Source of the DNA: Chryseobacterium mulctrae
GTDB taxonomy: Bacteria > Bacteroidota > Bacteroidia > Flavobacteriales > Weeksellaceae
Direction of reading: 5' to 3'
Assembly: GCF_006175945.1 (NCBI RefSeq)
Contig: NZ_VAJL01000001.1
Coordinates: 4,287,001 to 4,351,000, forward strand
Length of the DNA stretch: 64,000 nt
The position numbers and the translations under genes were made by a program. Positions 9,394 through 18,833 of the stretch are shown piece by piece; positions within the stretch are counted from its first letter, which is position 1; each line of letters starts with the position of its first letter. The notes under the pieces were generated by a model, which was given only the letters and a program-made list of their open reading frames with translations, was not told where the DNA came from and did not search any database.

Positions 9394-10638
9394 ATGTCAA
9401 TTTTAGAAATGAAAGTTCCTTCACCGGGAGAATCAATTACAGAAGTTGAAATTGCAACTTGGCTTGTAAAAGATGGTGATTATGTACAAAAAGATCAACC
9501 AATCGCTGAAGTAGATTCAGACAAGGCAACTTTAGAATTACCTGCAGAAGAAAGTGGTATTATCACTTTAAAAGCTGAAGAAGGTGATGTGGTACAAGTA
9601 GGTCAGGTTGTTTGTTTAATTGATATGGCTGCAGCTAAACCGGAAGGTGCTGCTCCTGCTGCTGAAGCTCCAAAACAGGAAGAAGCTAAAGCTGCTGAAC
9701 CTGCAAAAGTAGAAGCTCCAAAACCAGCTCCGGCTGCTCCTCAATCCTACGCTACAGGAACTCCTTCTCCGGCTGCCAAGAAAATTCTTGACGAAAAAGG
9801 AATTGATGCTGCTCAGGTTTCAGGTTCTGGAAGAGACGGAAGAATCTCTAAATCTGATGCTGAATTAGCTGCTGTTCCTGCAATGGGAGGAAACTCTTTA
9901 ACAGCTACAGGTGCAAGATCTACTACAACAACTAAACTTTCAGTTCTTAGAAGAAAAATCGCTCAGAGATTAGTTTCTGTAAAGAACGAAACTGCAATGT
10001 TGACGACTTTCAACGAAGTTGATATGTCTGAGATTTTCAGATTAAGAAAGCAATATAAAGAAGAATTTGCTCAAAAACACGGAGTAGGACTTGGTTTCAT
10101 GTCTTTCTTTACAAAAGCGGTTACAAGAGCATTACAAATGTATCCTGATGTGAATGCATCTATCGATGGAGACTTCAAAATTAATTATGATTTCTGCGAT
10201 ATTTCAATTGCAGTTTCAGGTCCTAAAGGATTGATGGTTCCTGTATTGAGAAATGCTGAAAACATGTCTTTCGCAAACGTTGAAGGAAACATCAAAGATT
10301 TGGCTATCAAAGTAAGAGACGGTAAAATTACGGTTGACGAAATGACTGGTGGTACTTTCACTATTACAAATGGTGGTACTTTCGGATCGATGTTGTCTAC
10401 GCCAATTATCAACCCGCCACAATCTGCAATTTTAGGAATGCACAACATTATCCAAAGACCAGTTGCGGTTGACGGACAGGTTGTAATCAGACCAATGATG
10501 TATGTTGCAATGTCTTACGATCACAGAATTATCGACGGTAAAGAATCTGTAGGGTTCCTTGTTGCGGTAAAAGAAGGGATCGATAATCCGGTAGAAATTC
10601 TATTGGGTGGAGACGAAAGAAAAGGCTTAGGATTATAA
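9394..10638 (+). CDS. sucB: 2-oxoglutarate dehydrogenase E2 (dihydrolipoyl succinyltransferase)
   Basis: This is the core of the 2-oxoglutarate dehydrogenase complex, transferring succinyl groups to CoA (EC 2.3.1.61). Order of domains: one lipoyl domain with Lys44 in DSDKATLE; an Ala/Pro/Lys-rich linker; a peripheral subunit-binding domain near residues 125-165 ([25 protein letters not shown]); and the catalytic domain ending with SYDHRIIDG, with His377 and Asp381. It has 414 residues. Together with sucA it forms a TCA-cycle pair. Confidence 0.95.
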   Translation: MSILEMKVPSPGESITEVEIATWLVKDGDYVQKDQPIAEVDSDKATLELPAEESGIITLKAEEGDVVQVGQVVCLIDMAAAKPEGAAPAAEAPKQEEAKAAEPAKVEAPKPAPAAPQSYATGTPSPAAKKILDEKGIDAAQVSGSGRDGRISKSDAELAAVPAMGGNSLTATGARSTTTTKLSVLRRKIAQRLVSVKNETAMLTTFNEVDMSEIFRLRKQYKEEFAQKHGVGLGFMSFFTKAVTRALQMYPDVNASIDGDFKINYDFCDISIAVSGPKGLMVPVLRNAENMSFANVEGNIKDLAIKVRDGKITVDEMTGGTFTITNGGTFGSMLSTPIINPPQSAILGMHNIIQRPVAVDGQVVIRPMMYVAMSYDHRIIDGKESVGFLVAVKEGIDNPVEILLGGDERKGLGL

Positions 10639-10665
10639 TATTTTTTTAAATAGATATATATCTAC

Positions 10666-10694
10666 AATCTCGCCTTGAAAAAGGCGAGATTTTT
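10666..10694 (+). terminator. Terminator after sucB
   Basis: AATCTCGCCTT and AAGGCGAGATT pair perfectly around a GAAA loop, followed by a T run. It closes the sucAB transcript. Confidence 0.9.
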
Positions 10695-10720
10695 GTATTT
10701 AATGTTTTAAATTGAATGAA

Positions 10721-11107
10721 ATGTTTTCTAAAATTACTTCTAATATCAAAGTTTCGGTAGACCCTGAATATGATAGTATGAACTCTTATCCTTCAGAAAA
10801 CCGTTACGTTTTTAAGTATAACATTGTGATTGAAAACGATGGTGATTTCCCGATTAAAGTCCTTAAAAGAAAATGGCTTATTTTCGATGTAGGATTTGGG
10901 TTTACAGAAGTTGTAGGTGATGGTGTGATTGGATTGACTCCGGATGTAGAAATCGGAGATAACTTTGCTTATTTTTCGAATGTTATGCTACGTTCAGGCG
11001 TAGGAAATATGAGCGGAAAATATTTGGTTGAAAACTTATATACCAAAGAACAGTTTGAAATAGATATTCCTAAATTTAATCTGGTGTCTGAGGTTTTAAG
11101 CAATTAA
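10721..11107 (+). CDS. apaG: ApaG domain protein
   Basis: The product is 128 residues from the ATG at 10721; a TTG nine bases upstream is the only alternative start. ApaG proteins are small single-domain immunoglobulin-like beta sandwiches linked genetically to Ap4A and divalent-metal phenotypes, though their molecular role is unclear. Recognisable are the KYNIVIENDGDFP strand pair, the LKRKWLIFD segment and the GKYLVENL motif near the C-terminus. It has its own gap after the sucB terminator and is convergent with the exonuclease gene. Confidence 0.88.
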   Translation: MFSKITSNIKVSVDPEYDSMNSYPSENRYVFKYNIVIENDGDFPIKVLKRKWLIFDVGFGFTEVVGDGVIGLTPDVEIGDNFAYFSNVMLRSGVGNMSGKYLVENLYTKEQFEIDIPKFNLVSEVLSN

Positions 11108-11202
11108 AATTGGTTAATAGTTATTTGTTATTAGGTGATAGTTTAATGCTTTTTAGTCTAAATTTTCTTTCATCTGTTTCCATCTCTGAAAATCTGTAGA
11201 AA

Positions 11203-11757
11203 TTATAAAGCTTTAATTTTCTGCTTCATAAACTCTGAAACTTCATCATTGCTGGTAAGAAACAGTTTTTCAAAAGCTAAAAGCGAAATTCTCGCACAAG
11301 CTTCTGCATCATCTCCGGCTCTGTGATGTTTAAACTGGATATCATGATATTCTGCAAGATGTTTTAAGCCATATTTCGGAAGATAATTCCAAGATTTTTT
11401 GGCTAACTGAATACTGCAGAGATAATTCAATTTTGGGGTAAACATTCCGTAATAATCAAGACATCCTCTTAAAACTCCTGCATCGAAACTTGCATTGTGA
11501 GCAATCATTAAAGTTCCGTACATCATATCCTGTACTTCATACCAGATTTCATCAAACCTTGGTGCGTCTTTTACATCACTTGGTAAAATGCCGTGTACAT
11601 CAATGTTTCTCTGATGAAAATAAGGGTAACTTGGCGGTTTTATCAGCCATGTTTTGGTCTCCACGATTTTAGAATCCTGAACAATACAGATTCCCAATTC
11701 ACAGGCAGAATGTCTCTCGTGAGTGGCGGTTTCAAAATCTAATGCGCAGAAGTCCAT
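11203..11757 (-). CDS. DnaQ-like 3'-5' exonuclease
   Basis: A stand-alone DEDDh exonuclease of 184 residues. ExoI is ALDFETA (Asp7 and Glu9), ExoII is IAHNASFDAG, and ExoIII is HRAGDDAEA with His145 and Asp150. This is the same fold as the DNA polymerase III epsilon subunit, but the usual polymerase-binding tail is not evident. Such proteins act in proofreading, repair or RNA turnover; the target cannot be told from sequence. The short gap on the 3' side contains only TTATTAGGTGATAG-type words and no clear terminator. Confidence 0.88.
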   Translation of the reverse strand: MDFCALDFETATHERHSACELGICIVQDSKIVETKTWLIKPPSYPYFHQRNIDVHGILPSDVKDAPRFDEIWYEVQDMMYGTLMIAHNASFDAGVLRGCLDYYGMFTPKLNYLCSIQLAKKSWNYLPKYGLKHLAEYHDIQFKHHRAGDDAEACARISLLAFEKLFLTSNDEVSEFMKQKIKAL

Positions 11758-11786
11758 AAATTATTAATGATAAGTGATAAACGATA

Positions 11787-12776
11787 TTATTTTTTACCTC
11801 CTAAAAAGTGCTTAAAAATAAGCCATTTTTTTTGGTAGTATTCTGATTTTTGATGCTTTTGACGGCGCTTAATCGTCTCAGGAAGTTGGGCATAAAATCC
11901 AAAATGTCCTCTTGCAACTGCCCAAAGATGTGAAAATCCGTTTTTGTAAGCAAAGTATAAAGATGCAATTCCGTCTAAACACAACCTGAAAAAAATCAAC
12001 CCAATCAATTTTGGAAAAGGTAGATTTTTAAGCATCATTGAAAGATTATTTCTGATGTTTAAATATGTTTTCTGAGCACTTTGCTTGTTTAAAGTCCCAC
12101 CACCGACATGATAAACTTCAGATTTTCCGGTGTAAAATATTTTTTTTCCTGAATTGATTAATCTCCAGCAAAGATCAATTTCTTCCTGATGGGCAAAAAA
12201 TCTTTCATCAAAACCATTCTGTTCCCAAAAATCTTTTGATCTGATAAAAAAACAACATCCTGAAGCCCAGAAAATTTCAGTTTCGTCATTATATTGTCCT
12301 TTGTCTTCTTCCACATCGTCAAAAACTCTTCCTCTGCAGTAAGGATAACCTAAATTATCGATCAAACCACCTGCAGCTCCGGCAAATTCAAAATAATTTT
12401 TATTATTAAAAGATAAAATTTTAGGCTGAATCGCAGCAATTGAAGGATCTTTTTCAAATAAATTTAAAACAGGGTTAATCCAGTTTTCTGTCACTTCTAC
12501 ATCAGAATTCAGAAGACAGTAATATTCCGCATTTATTTTTTTTAAACCTTCATTATAACCGCCTGCAAAACCATAATTTTTATCATTAATTACAATTTTT
12601 ACAGTATGAAAGTTTTGTTTTAAAAAATCAACAGAATCATCTGTCGAATGATTATCGATAACGTATATTTCAGCTTCTTCAGAAAAACGGATAACGCTCG
12701 GAAGAAATTTTTGTAACCAGTTTTTACCGTTCCAGTTTAAGATTGCTACGGCAATATTTTTAGAATTTTCTGTCAT
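11787..12776 (-). CDS. Family 2 glycosyltransferase
   Basis: The product has 329 residues. A GT-A fold is indicated by the N-terminal AILNWNGKNWL strand, VIDNHSTDDS, the NYGFAGGYNEG loop and the DXD-like LLNSDVEV. The C-terminal 90 residues contain a weakly hydrophobic segment and a basic tail, consistent with membrane association. Its ATG immediately follows the stop codon of the acyltransferase gene (TAAATG), so the two are co-translated. The pairing suggests a role in surface glycolipid or lipopolysaccharide assembly; acceptor and sugar are unknown. Confidence 0.88.
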   Translation of the reverse strand: MTENSKNIAVAILNWNGKNWLQKFLPSVIRFSEEAEIYVIDNHSTDDSVDFLKQNFHTVKIVINDKNYGFAGGYNEGLKKINAEYYCLLNSDVEVTENWINPVLNLFEKDPSIAAIQPKILSFNNKNYFEFAGAAGGLIDNLGYPYCRGRVFDDVEEDKGQYNDETEIFWASGCCFFIRSKDFWEQNGFDERFFAHQEEIDLCWRLINSGKKIFYTGKSEVYHVGGGTLNKQSAQKTYLNIRNNLSMMLKNLPFPKLIGLIFFRLCLDGIASLYFAYKNGFSHLWAVARGHFGFYAQLPETIKRRQKHQKSEYYQKKWLIFKHFLGGKK

Positions 12777-13655
12777 TTATTCGCCGTCATAAGTTTTTAT
12801 AGAATCCTGATATTTCCATTTTCTGTGTGACCAAAGATAGTTGTCCGGGTTTTTTCTGATGGTATTTTCAAGCAGTTGATGAAATTTTCTTACCACTTCA
12901 TTCTTTACAAACTTTTCTCCATCCGGATAAATTCTGTGATAATTAACCTGATAAAAACCTCTTTTTACCTTCTTCATTTCACAGTAAATAAAAATCAGAT
13001 CCATTCTTGTTGCTAATTTATCATAACCGATAAAAGCAGGAGTTCGCTGATTTAAAAATTTTAAACCATAATTGACGTGAGCAACATGCGGAGTTTGATC
13101 TGCCACAAACATATAAATAGATTCCCCGTCGTTTTGGTTTCTGAAAATATTTAAAATCACTTCATTGGCTTCCAGAGCTTCGTTTCCGAATTTATTACGG
13201 ACTTTCTTCATCTGATCTTCCCAGAAGCTGCTGTTTACTTTTCTGTAAACCGGATGTGAATTTTTTTGCGGAGTTAATGTTGCCAAAGCATTCATCCATT
13301 CCCAATTGAAAACATGTCCCGCCATCAGAATGATATTTTTACCTTCAGCTTTAGCTTCGTGAAATAAATGCTGATTAATATGCTGCATTCTTACACGGGA
13401 TTCTGTTTCAGAAATACTGAAAGATTTTACTGTTTCTGCAAGATAATCCGAAAAATTTAAATAGAATTTCTTTCTTATTTCTTTAATTTCCTGATCTGTT
13501 TTTTCAGGAAAAGAATTTTTTAGATTTTGGGTAATAATTTTCTTTCTGTAGCCTACAAAATAGAAATTTAAAAAGAAGATGATATCCGAAAAAATATATA
13601 ATATTTTAAGCGGCATCTTAGAAATCAGGAAAAGTATTTTTATCAGAAGATTCAT
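12777..13655 (-). CDS. LpxL/HtrB-type lipid A acyltransferase
   Basis: A 292-residue member of the lysophospholipid acyltransferase superfamily close to LpxL/LpxM. It has an N-terminal membrane helix and the catalytic pattern GHVFNWEW, with His114 and Glu119 giving the H-x4-E acid/base pair. DQTPHVAH near the middle resembles the second conserved block of the family. These enzymes add secondary acyl chains to lipid A at the inner membrane. It is first in a two-gene unit with the glycosyltransferase. Confidence 0.85.
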   Translation of the reverse strand: MNLLIKILFLISKMPLKILYIFSDIIFFLNFYFVGYRKKIITQNLKNSFPEKTDQEIKEIRKKFYLNFSDYLAETVKSFSISETESRVRMQHINQHLFHEAKAEGKNIILMAGHVFNWEWMNALATLTPQKNSHPVYRKVNSSFWEDQMKKVRNKFGNEALEANEVILNIFRNQNDGESIYMFVADQTPHVAHVNYGLKFLNQRTPAFIGYDKLATRMDLIFIYCEMKKVKRGFYQVNYHRIYPDGEKFVKNEVVRKFHQLLENTIRKNPDNYLWSHRKWKYQDSIKTYDGE

Positions 13656-13663
13656 AAAGTATG

Positions 13664-13671
13664 CAAATTTA
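13664..13671 (-). promoter_or_regulatory. -7 promoter box of the acyltransferase gene
   Basis: On the minus strand the sequence is TAAATTTG, eight bases before the ATG at 13655. The predicted transcript would carry almost no 5' leader. Confidence 0.55.
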
Positions 13672-13732
13672 GTGATAAAAAAAATATGGTTTCATTTTTG
13701 CTGGTAATAACTATTATTTTTATTTTTAAAGT

Positions 13733-14308
13733 ATGAAAAAAATGTCGTTAGTAGCTCTTCTTGCCTTAAGCACATTGGCTTTTGCACAGAAGATAGATCA
13801 ACCAACAAAAGTTAAAAATTCAAACGATAAAGCTTTGTTGGTGAAAAGTGATGCAGCAGAACTGGAAGCGAAGAAAAAAGCTGCGGCAGAAGAAAAAGCA
13901 AAACTGCCCAAACCTTATGATTCTAAAGCAGATGCGCAGGCTGATATCAATAAACTTATAGCTCAGGCTAAAAAAGAAGGAAAAAATATTATGATTCAGG
14001 CGGGAGGAAACTGGTGTATCTGGTGTTTGAGATTCAACCAATATGTACAGACAACTCCGGAATTGAAGAAAATTGTAGATAAAAATTATCTTTATTATCA
14101 TTTAAATTATTCTCCGGATAATAAAAATGAAAAAGTTTTTAGTCAATACGGAAATCCGGGAGAGAAATTCGGATATCCTGTTTTTATTGTTTTAGATAAA
14201 ACGGGTAAAATGATTCATGTACAGCAAAGTGACGTTCTGGAAGAAGGAAAAGGCTACAGTTTGGAAAAAACGAAAGCATTTTTTAACCAATGGGCTCCGA
14301 AATCATAA
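13733..14308 (+). CDS. Secreted thioredoxin-like protein
   Basis: The product has 191 residues with a signal peptide (hydrophobic core 5-17, cleavage near AFAQ). A charged Ala/Lys/Glu-rich segment at 40-60 precedes a thioredoxin-fold domain with the redox motif NWCIWC (Cys95 and Cys98). YHLNYSPDN and GYPVFIVLDKTGK fit the remaining thioredoxin strands, including the cis-Pro position. It probably acts as a periplasmic thiol oxidoreductase or reductase. It stands alone between convergent terminators. Confidence 0.82.
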   Translation: MKKMSLVALLALSTLAFAQKIDQPTKVKNSNDKALLVKSDAAELEAKKKAAAEEKAKLPKPYDSKADAQADINKLIAQAKKEGKNIMIQAGGNWCIWCLRFNQYVQTTPELKKIVDKNYLYYHLNYSPDNKNEKVFSQYGNPGEKFGYPVFIVLDKTGKMIHVQQSDVLEEGKGYSLEKTKAFFNQWAPKS

Positions 14309-14314
14309 AAAAGT

Positions 14315-14342
14315 AAAACCGAGAAATTCTCTCGGTTTTTTT
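14315..14342. terminator. Bidirectional terminator
   Basis: AAAACCGAGA (14315-14324) pairs with TCTCGGTTTT (14330-14339) around a five-base loop, with T runs usable on both strands. It separates the thioredoxin-like gene from the convergent aldehyde dehydrogenase gene. Confidence 0.88.
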
Positions 14343-14344
14343 AT

Positions 14345-15706
14345 TTACATCAATCTTTTAATCCAGCTTAGCTTTTTCTCAGAATAAGGCGGATATTTTA
14401 TATTAGGTTCGCCCCAGGTTGCTCTTTCTAAAACAGCTTTTTGATGTGAAAAGGTTTCAAAACCAAATTTTCCATGGTAATTTCCGATTCCGGAATTTCC
14501 AACGCCACCAAAGGGAAGGTTTTCATTTCCTAAATGCATGATCACGTCGTTAATACAACCTCCACCAAAAGAAAGTTTATTCTTGAAGTTTTCTTTTTCT
14601 TCAGAATTATTGGTGAATAAATAAGCGGCCAAAGGTTTTTCGAGTTCTATAATTTCATTTAAAATCAAATTAAAATTGGTAAAAGAAATGACGGGTAAAA
14701 TAGGACCGAAAATTTCTTCCTGCATTACTTCATCTTTCCAATTAATATTTGTTAAGATTGTGGGTTCTATATATCGATTTTCTTCATCAGAATTTCCGCC
14801 AAAATAAATTTTATCCTGATCAATGAGCTTTATTAATCGTTGAAAATTCTTTTGATTAATGATTTTTGTATAATGTTCAGATTGAGGTTCATATTTAAAT
14901 TGCTGAATGTTTTTTCTCAACATTTCTAAAAACTGTTCCTGTATAGATTCTTCGACCAATAAGTAATCCGGAGCAACACAGGTTTGTCCGGCATTTAAAA
15001 ATTTCCCCCAAACAATTCTTTTAGCAGCGACTTCAAGATTAGCATCTTTAGTAATGATTGCAGGTGATTTTCCTCCCAATTCCAAAACAACCGGAGTTAA
15101 ATTTTCTGCTGCAGCTTTGTAAACGATATTGCCAATTTTTGTACTTCCAGTAAAGAATATTTTATCGAATTTGAGCTTTAAAAGTTCTGTGGTCTCGTCA
15201 ATTCCACCTTCATAAACGTATAAATATTCCGGTGGAAAATTTTTATTGATGATTTTTGCCATCACTTTCATTGTATTTTCGGCAATTTCGCTGGGTTTTA
15301 AAATACAGCAGTTTCCGGCTGCTAAAGCTGCAACAATTGGAGATAATGAAAGCTGATAAGGATAATTCCAGGCTCCAATAACCAAGATGTTTCCTAAAGG
15401 TTCGTTGTGAATTCTGCTTTTTCCGAATTGATTAGCAAGATTTGTTCTTACTTTTTTGGGTTTTGAAAGTGATTTTAAATTCTTTAGATAATATTTAATA
15501 TCATTTAAAACAAAGGAAATTTCTGTGGTAAATGTATCAAATTTTGATTTCCCGAAATCTTTGTAAATCGTTTCATATAAAAGGTTTTCGTTTTCTAAAA
15601 TCAAATCCCGAAGTTTTTCAAGATACATTTTTCTGAATCTTAAATTTTTCGTTTGCTGTGTTTTGAAAAACGCTTTCTGCTTTGATACAATTTCCTGAAT
15701 TTCCAT
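14345..15706 (-). CDS. Aldehyde dehydrogenase (class 3-like)
   Basis: NAD(P)-dependent aldehyde dehydrogenase of 453 residues, a length typical of the ALDH3/coniferyl aldehyde group. FTGSTKIG at 185-192 is the cofactor loop, Glu209 in LELGGKSP the general base and Cys243 in NAGQTCVAP the catalytic thiol. EEIFGPILPV and the FSFGG-like FGGGCIND segment are also conserved. The substrate is probably a medium- or long-chain aldehyde, by analogy only. It is convergent with the thioredoxin-like gene and has no clear operon partner. Confidence 0.92.
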   Translation of the reverse strand: MEIQEIVSKQKAFFKTQQTKNLRFRKMYLEKLRDLILENENLLYETIYKDFGKSKFDTFTTEISFVLNDIKYYLKNLKSLSKPKKVRTNLANQFGKSRIHNEPLGNILVIGAWNYPYQLSLSPIVAALAAGNCCILKPSEIAENTMKVMAKIINKNFPPEYLYVYEGGIDETTELLKLKFDKIFFTGSTKIGNIVYKAAAENLTPVVLELGGKSPAIITKDANLEVAAKRIVWGKFLNAGQTCVAPDYLLVEESIQEQFLEMLRKNIQQFKYEPQSEHYTKIINQKNFQRLIKLIDQDKIYFGGNSDEENRYIEPTILTNINWKDEVMQEEIFGPILPVISFTNFNLILNEIIELEKPLAAYLFTNNSEEKENFKNKLSFGGGCINDVIMHLGNENLPFGGVGNSGIGNYHGKFGFETFSHQKAVLERATWGEPNIKYPPYSEKKLSWIKRLM

Positions 15707-15748
15707 AAATCAAATTTCAGAAAACATATCAAAACTTCTGCCTAAAAT

Positions 15749-17311
15749 TTAAAGAATATTCCTCACCGCAATTTTTACCGGATGATACAGTAAAACGACA
15801 AATGCTGTAATCAATGCTAACCAAAATAATCCTGTGAAAATTTCCATATTAGAAAGAAGAATGGCTTGTGCATTAATTTTTGCTTTAAAAGCTCCTGCTG
15901 TCATAGATATCGACTCGTTTACCGGAAGTTTTGATATGTTTGCTCCAAAGATATGACTCCATTGTGAGTAGAAAATAGGATTGGTATCGGTAAATTGGGA
16001 ACTTAATGTGTCTGAATGTTTTAAAGTTAAAAATAACATCAAATTTTGCATTAATGCATATCCTATTGCGGTTGTCCAGAATCTTGTGGAAGTTCCGACT
16101 GCCGTTGCATTGGAAACGTATTGTTCGGGCATTCCTGCAATGAGAAAAAATACCAAAGGTGTGAAAAGCAATCCTTGCCCGACTCCCTGAAGAAATAAGG
16201 GCGGACAAATCGTTTGAAGCGTCGTATCGGGATAAAAAGTATACGTAAACCAGGCACAATCTATTGCTAAAATTAAAAAACCGCTGAAGAAAACCAATCG
16301 TGATGAAGCTCCTTTTGTAATACAAAGTGCAGACAGAAAAACGCCTAAAAGTGTTCCTGCAACATTCCAGTACTGAATTTCTACAATATAATCCCACGGC
16401 CATTTCCAAACGGTTGCCATAATATTGTAAACGTTATTGATGCTTGCTCTCAAAATATAAAAGATGAAGAAAAGTATGACACCAACGATCACATTTTTAG
16501 AACTGAATACTTCAAAATGAAAAAAAGGTCTTGCCGAATTTCTTTGTTTTAGCATAAATAAACCTCCGGAAATCATACAGATAAAAAGACAGAGTATGAT
16601 AATATTTGATTCAAACCACATTAATCTCTTTCCGTAAATAATTGCATATGCTCCTGATTGCAGGCACAACCAAAGCAAAAACCAGCTCGCAATATCCAAT
16701 TGGTACAATGGTTTCTTTGCAAAAAATCTGTTTTTATTAAAAATAGCAACAGCAATAATTAAAACAAAAACATGAAAATAAACCATCATTAAGATCATGT
16801 GCTGAAAATCGTAATCTTCAATACTCGACTTCAAAAGGGAAGTGGTGATCGTTCCGCCGGTGAGAATAATGGTATACATAAAAAGATAGGCAATTTCTTT
16901 GGCGTGTTTTGTTTTCAGTTCGGCAATGATCAACGGTAAGAATATAGCACCTTCCAGAACTCCGAAAATTCCTTCCAGGACACGAATGACCAGAATAATA
17001 TGATAGTCGTTGGTAATGGACAGAGCATAAAGAATAAGAATGGAAACGGAAGACATCAGCAACGTGTAATATTTCACACTGAAATACGCCATAAATCTTT
17101 GTATTACCAAAAGAGTAACCACAAATGTTCCGTACATTAAGATCATCAAATATTGAATATCATCGGAATCTGCATCCATGAATGAAGAGGTAAAAGCACT
17201 GTTGGAGTGCAAAAGCGACAACAACATCAGGTGAGGAAAAAGAGCTAAAATCAAAAGCGGTAATTTCAGCCATTGAGGCACCCATTTATGATAAACTGTA
17301 TTGTGATGCAT
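15749..17311 (-). CDS. MFS drug efflux pump (EmrB/DHA2-like)
   Basis: A 520-residue integral membrane protein with about 14 hydrophobic segments, the size and pattern of DHA2 major-facilitator drug:proton antiporters. The loop RVLEGIFGVLEGA, then LTGGTITT, and FTPLVFFLIAGMP in the C-terminal half fit the family. It lies downstream of hlyD and tolC genes in the same direction, so it is presumably the inner-membrane pump of the same tripartite system. It is separated from hlyD by about 470 bp of repeat-rich DNA, which is unusual for such an operon. Confidence 0.85.
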   Translation of the reverse strand: MHHNTVYHKWVPQWLKLPLLILALFPHLMLLSLLHSNSAFTSSFMDADSDDIQYLMILMYGTFVVTLLVIQRFMAYFSVKYYTLLMSSVSILILYALSITNDYHIILVIRVLEGIFGVLEGAIFLPLIIAELKTKHAKEIAYLFMYTIILTGGTITTSLLKSSIEDYDFQHMILMMVYFHVFVLIIAVAIFNKNRFFAKKPLYQLDIASWFLLWLCLQSGAYAIIYGKRLMWFESNIIILCLFICMISGGLFMLKQRNSARPFFHFEVFSSKNVIVGVILFFIFYILRASINNVYNIMATVWKWPWDYIVEIQYWNVAGTLLGVFLSALCITKGASSRLVFFSGFLILAIDCAWFTYTFYPDTTLQTICPPLFLQGVGQGLLFTPLVFFLIAGMPEQYVSNATAVGTSTRFWTTAIGYALMQNLMLFLTLKHSDTLSSQFTDTNPIFYSQWSHIFGANISKLPVNESISMTAGAFKAKINAQAILLSNMEIFTGLFWLALITAFVVLLYHPVKIAVRNIL

Positions 17312-17388
17312 GATTTTTCTTTAAAAAGCGAATCAGCTTATTAGCCAATTGTCGATTGTATTTTATATTATTTTGTTTAATTTTTTTA

Positions 17389-17465
17389 GGAGCTTAATCC
17401 CGCTTTCCACTATATCTTTTGTTTCGCTTCGCTACACAAAAGGATGCCGTTGCAATCGGGGCTAG
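17389..17465. repeat. GGAGCT...GGGGCTAG hairpin repeat, copy 1
   Basis: A 77-bp unit with ends GGAGCTTAATCCCGCT and ATCGGGGCTAG. The centre forms a second inverted repeat, CTTTTGT with ACAAAAG around TTCGCTTCGCT. A related unit in the opposite orientation lies at 21535-21646. I recall this as an abundant dispersed hairpin of flavobacterial genomes. Confidence 0.7.
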
Positions 17466-17471
17466 AGTTGA

Positions 17472-17580
17472 GTCATTCCTTCAATGTTTATCCATTATAC
17501 AGAACTTGTAATTCCGTAGGGATCTAGGCTCCAATCTTTCCGATAGAATACTATGTTTAGATTCCTATGGAATGACAAAC
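17472..17580. repeat. GTCATTCC-type dispersed repeat
   Basis: The unit starts with GTCATTCC and ends with TTTAGATTCCTATGGAATGACAAAC, so its termini are inverted. An internal ATTCCGTAGGGATCTAGG repeats the same motif. Related copies occur at 21249-21331, 21354-21395 and 21478-21513. The rest of the gap (17581-17743) is AT-rich without a recognisable gene. Confidence 0.65.
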
Positions 17581-17743
17581 TTGCTTAAAGAGTTTAAATA
17601 AAATTATTATTAGTGAAAAAATGCGAAAAGACAAAAAAGCAAGGAATAAAAGTAAAGGTAAGATGGCAAAATTGCGATTCTGTCTTTCCGCTAAAATATT
17701 TTAATTTGACAATGAGATAATTTGAAAATGTTAGCAGAATGTT

Positions 17744-17789
17744 TCTCTTCTAAAACTCTAAAACACTCCCACCCTCAAACTCTATATCT
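17744..17789. repeat. Periodic AACTCT words at the end of hlyD
   Basis: The words CTAAAACTCTAAAACACTCC and CCCTCAAACTCTA form a periodic stretch overlapping the last codons of hlyD. The complementary words (GAGAGTT, GAGGGTT) follow the araC gene at 21112-21160, so the two lie on either side of the efflux module. Confidence 0.55.
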
Positions 17790-18828
17790 TTTTCGCGCTC
17801 ACCAGAACATTCATTCCGGAGAGTAGTTTTTCGTTATTCTGATTGTTCTCAAGAATAATTTTCACCGGAAATCTTTGTTCGATTTTTACGAAATTTCCTG
17901 TTGCATTATCCGGTTTTATCAAAGAAAACTGAGAACCTGAAGCTGGGGAAACGGAAACTATTTTTCCTTTGAATTCAGCATTCGGATAAGCATCTGCGGT
18001 GATGATAACTTCTTTATTCTGGTCGATTTCTCCTAACTGAGTTTCTTTATAATTGGCAATGATCCATTTTTCTTTGCTCACAATTTGTACTAAAGCCTGA
18101 CCTTCTTTGATCAATTGACCTTCCTGAATGGTTTTCTTACCGACCCAACCGTCGTAAGGCGCTGTAACTACCGTGTAAGAAAGGAAAAGTTTAGCATTAT
18201 TCAGATTGGCAGAACTTTGCTGAATCTGGCTTTTTACCGGAGCAACTTTAGTTTCCTGTTCATTTACACTGGCTCTCACTGCATTTTTCTGCTGCTCTAA
18301 AGCTAAAAGATTGGCTTTTGCCTGCTCATAAGAAGCTTTTGCATTTTCAAATTGCTGTTCAGTTGCGGCATCTTCCGAAACCAAGTTTTTATATCTTTTA
18401 AAATCCTGTTCGGTTCTCCAGATGTCTATTTTGGCGGAAGCTATTTTTGCATCAATAATTTTAGTGTCGCTTGCTTTTGTGTTTACTCCGCTTTCGATGG
18501 TGTTAATGTTCTCAGAGTTTGCATTAAGGCTGGCTTCAGCCATTTTTACCTGATTGACAAATTCGCGATTGTCGATAATAATTAAAGTATCTCCTTTGTG
18601 AACGAATTGATTTTCGTTAAACTTAATAGTTTGAATAAACCCCGAAACTTTGCTTGAAACTGGCGTAATATATTGTTCGATTTGCGCATCGTTGGTCGTC
18701 ACGTTTTTTCTTGAAAAAAGATAAAAGCTTAGCATTCCGGTAATTCCGGTGATGATGAGGATCCAGGCTAATAAAGTAATCGTCTTGTTGATTCTTTTTT
18801 CCTTTCGTGTTAATTGCTTTTGTGCCAT
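17782..18828 (-). CDS. HlyD/EmrA-family membrane fusion protein
   Basis: The periplasmic adaptor of the efflux system, 348 residues. One transmembrane helix near residues 15-33 is followed by a biotinyl-lipoyl-like domain (FNENQFVHKGDTLIIIDNREF), a long coiled-coil hairpin (about 75-200, rich in Ala, Gln, Glu), the second half of the lipoyl domain (VTAPYDGWVGKK) and a beta-barrel domain (GSQFSLIKPDNATGNFVKI). The last pattern is typical of EmrA-type adaptors that work with DHA2 pumps. It starts five bp after the tolC stop. Confidence 0.9.
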   Translation of the reverse strand: MAQKQLTRKEKRINKTITLLAWILIITGITGMLSFYLFSRKNVTTNDAQIEQYITPVSSKVSGFIQTIKFNENQFVHKGDTLIIIDNREFVNQVKMAEASLNANSENINTIESGVNTKASDTKIIDAKIASAKIDIWRTEQDFKRYKNLVSEDAATEQQFENAKASYEQAKANLLALEQQKNAVRASVNEQETKVAPVKSQIQQSSANLNNAKLFLSYTVVTAPYDGWVGKKTIQEGQLIKEGQALVQIVSKEKWIIANYKETQLGEIDQNKEVIITADAYPNAEFKGKIVSVSPASGSQFSLIKPDNATGNFVKIEQRFPVKIILENNQNNEKLLSGMNVLVSAKKI

Positions 18829-18833
18829 AGTTT

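Noticed and set aside
15885..16409. A 174-residue frame within the MFS pump gene on the same strand
   Set aside because: It is an alternative frame of the membrane protein gene with no domain pattern; the 520-residue frame is convincing.
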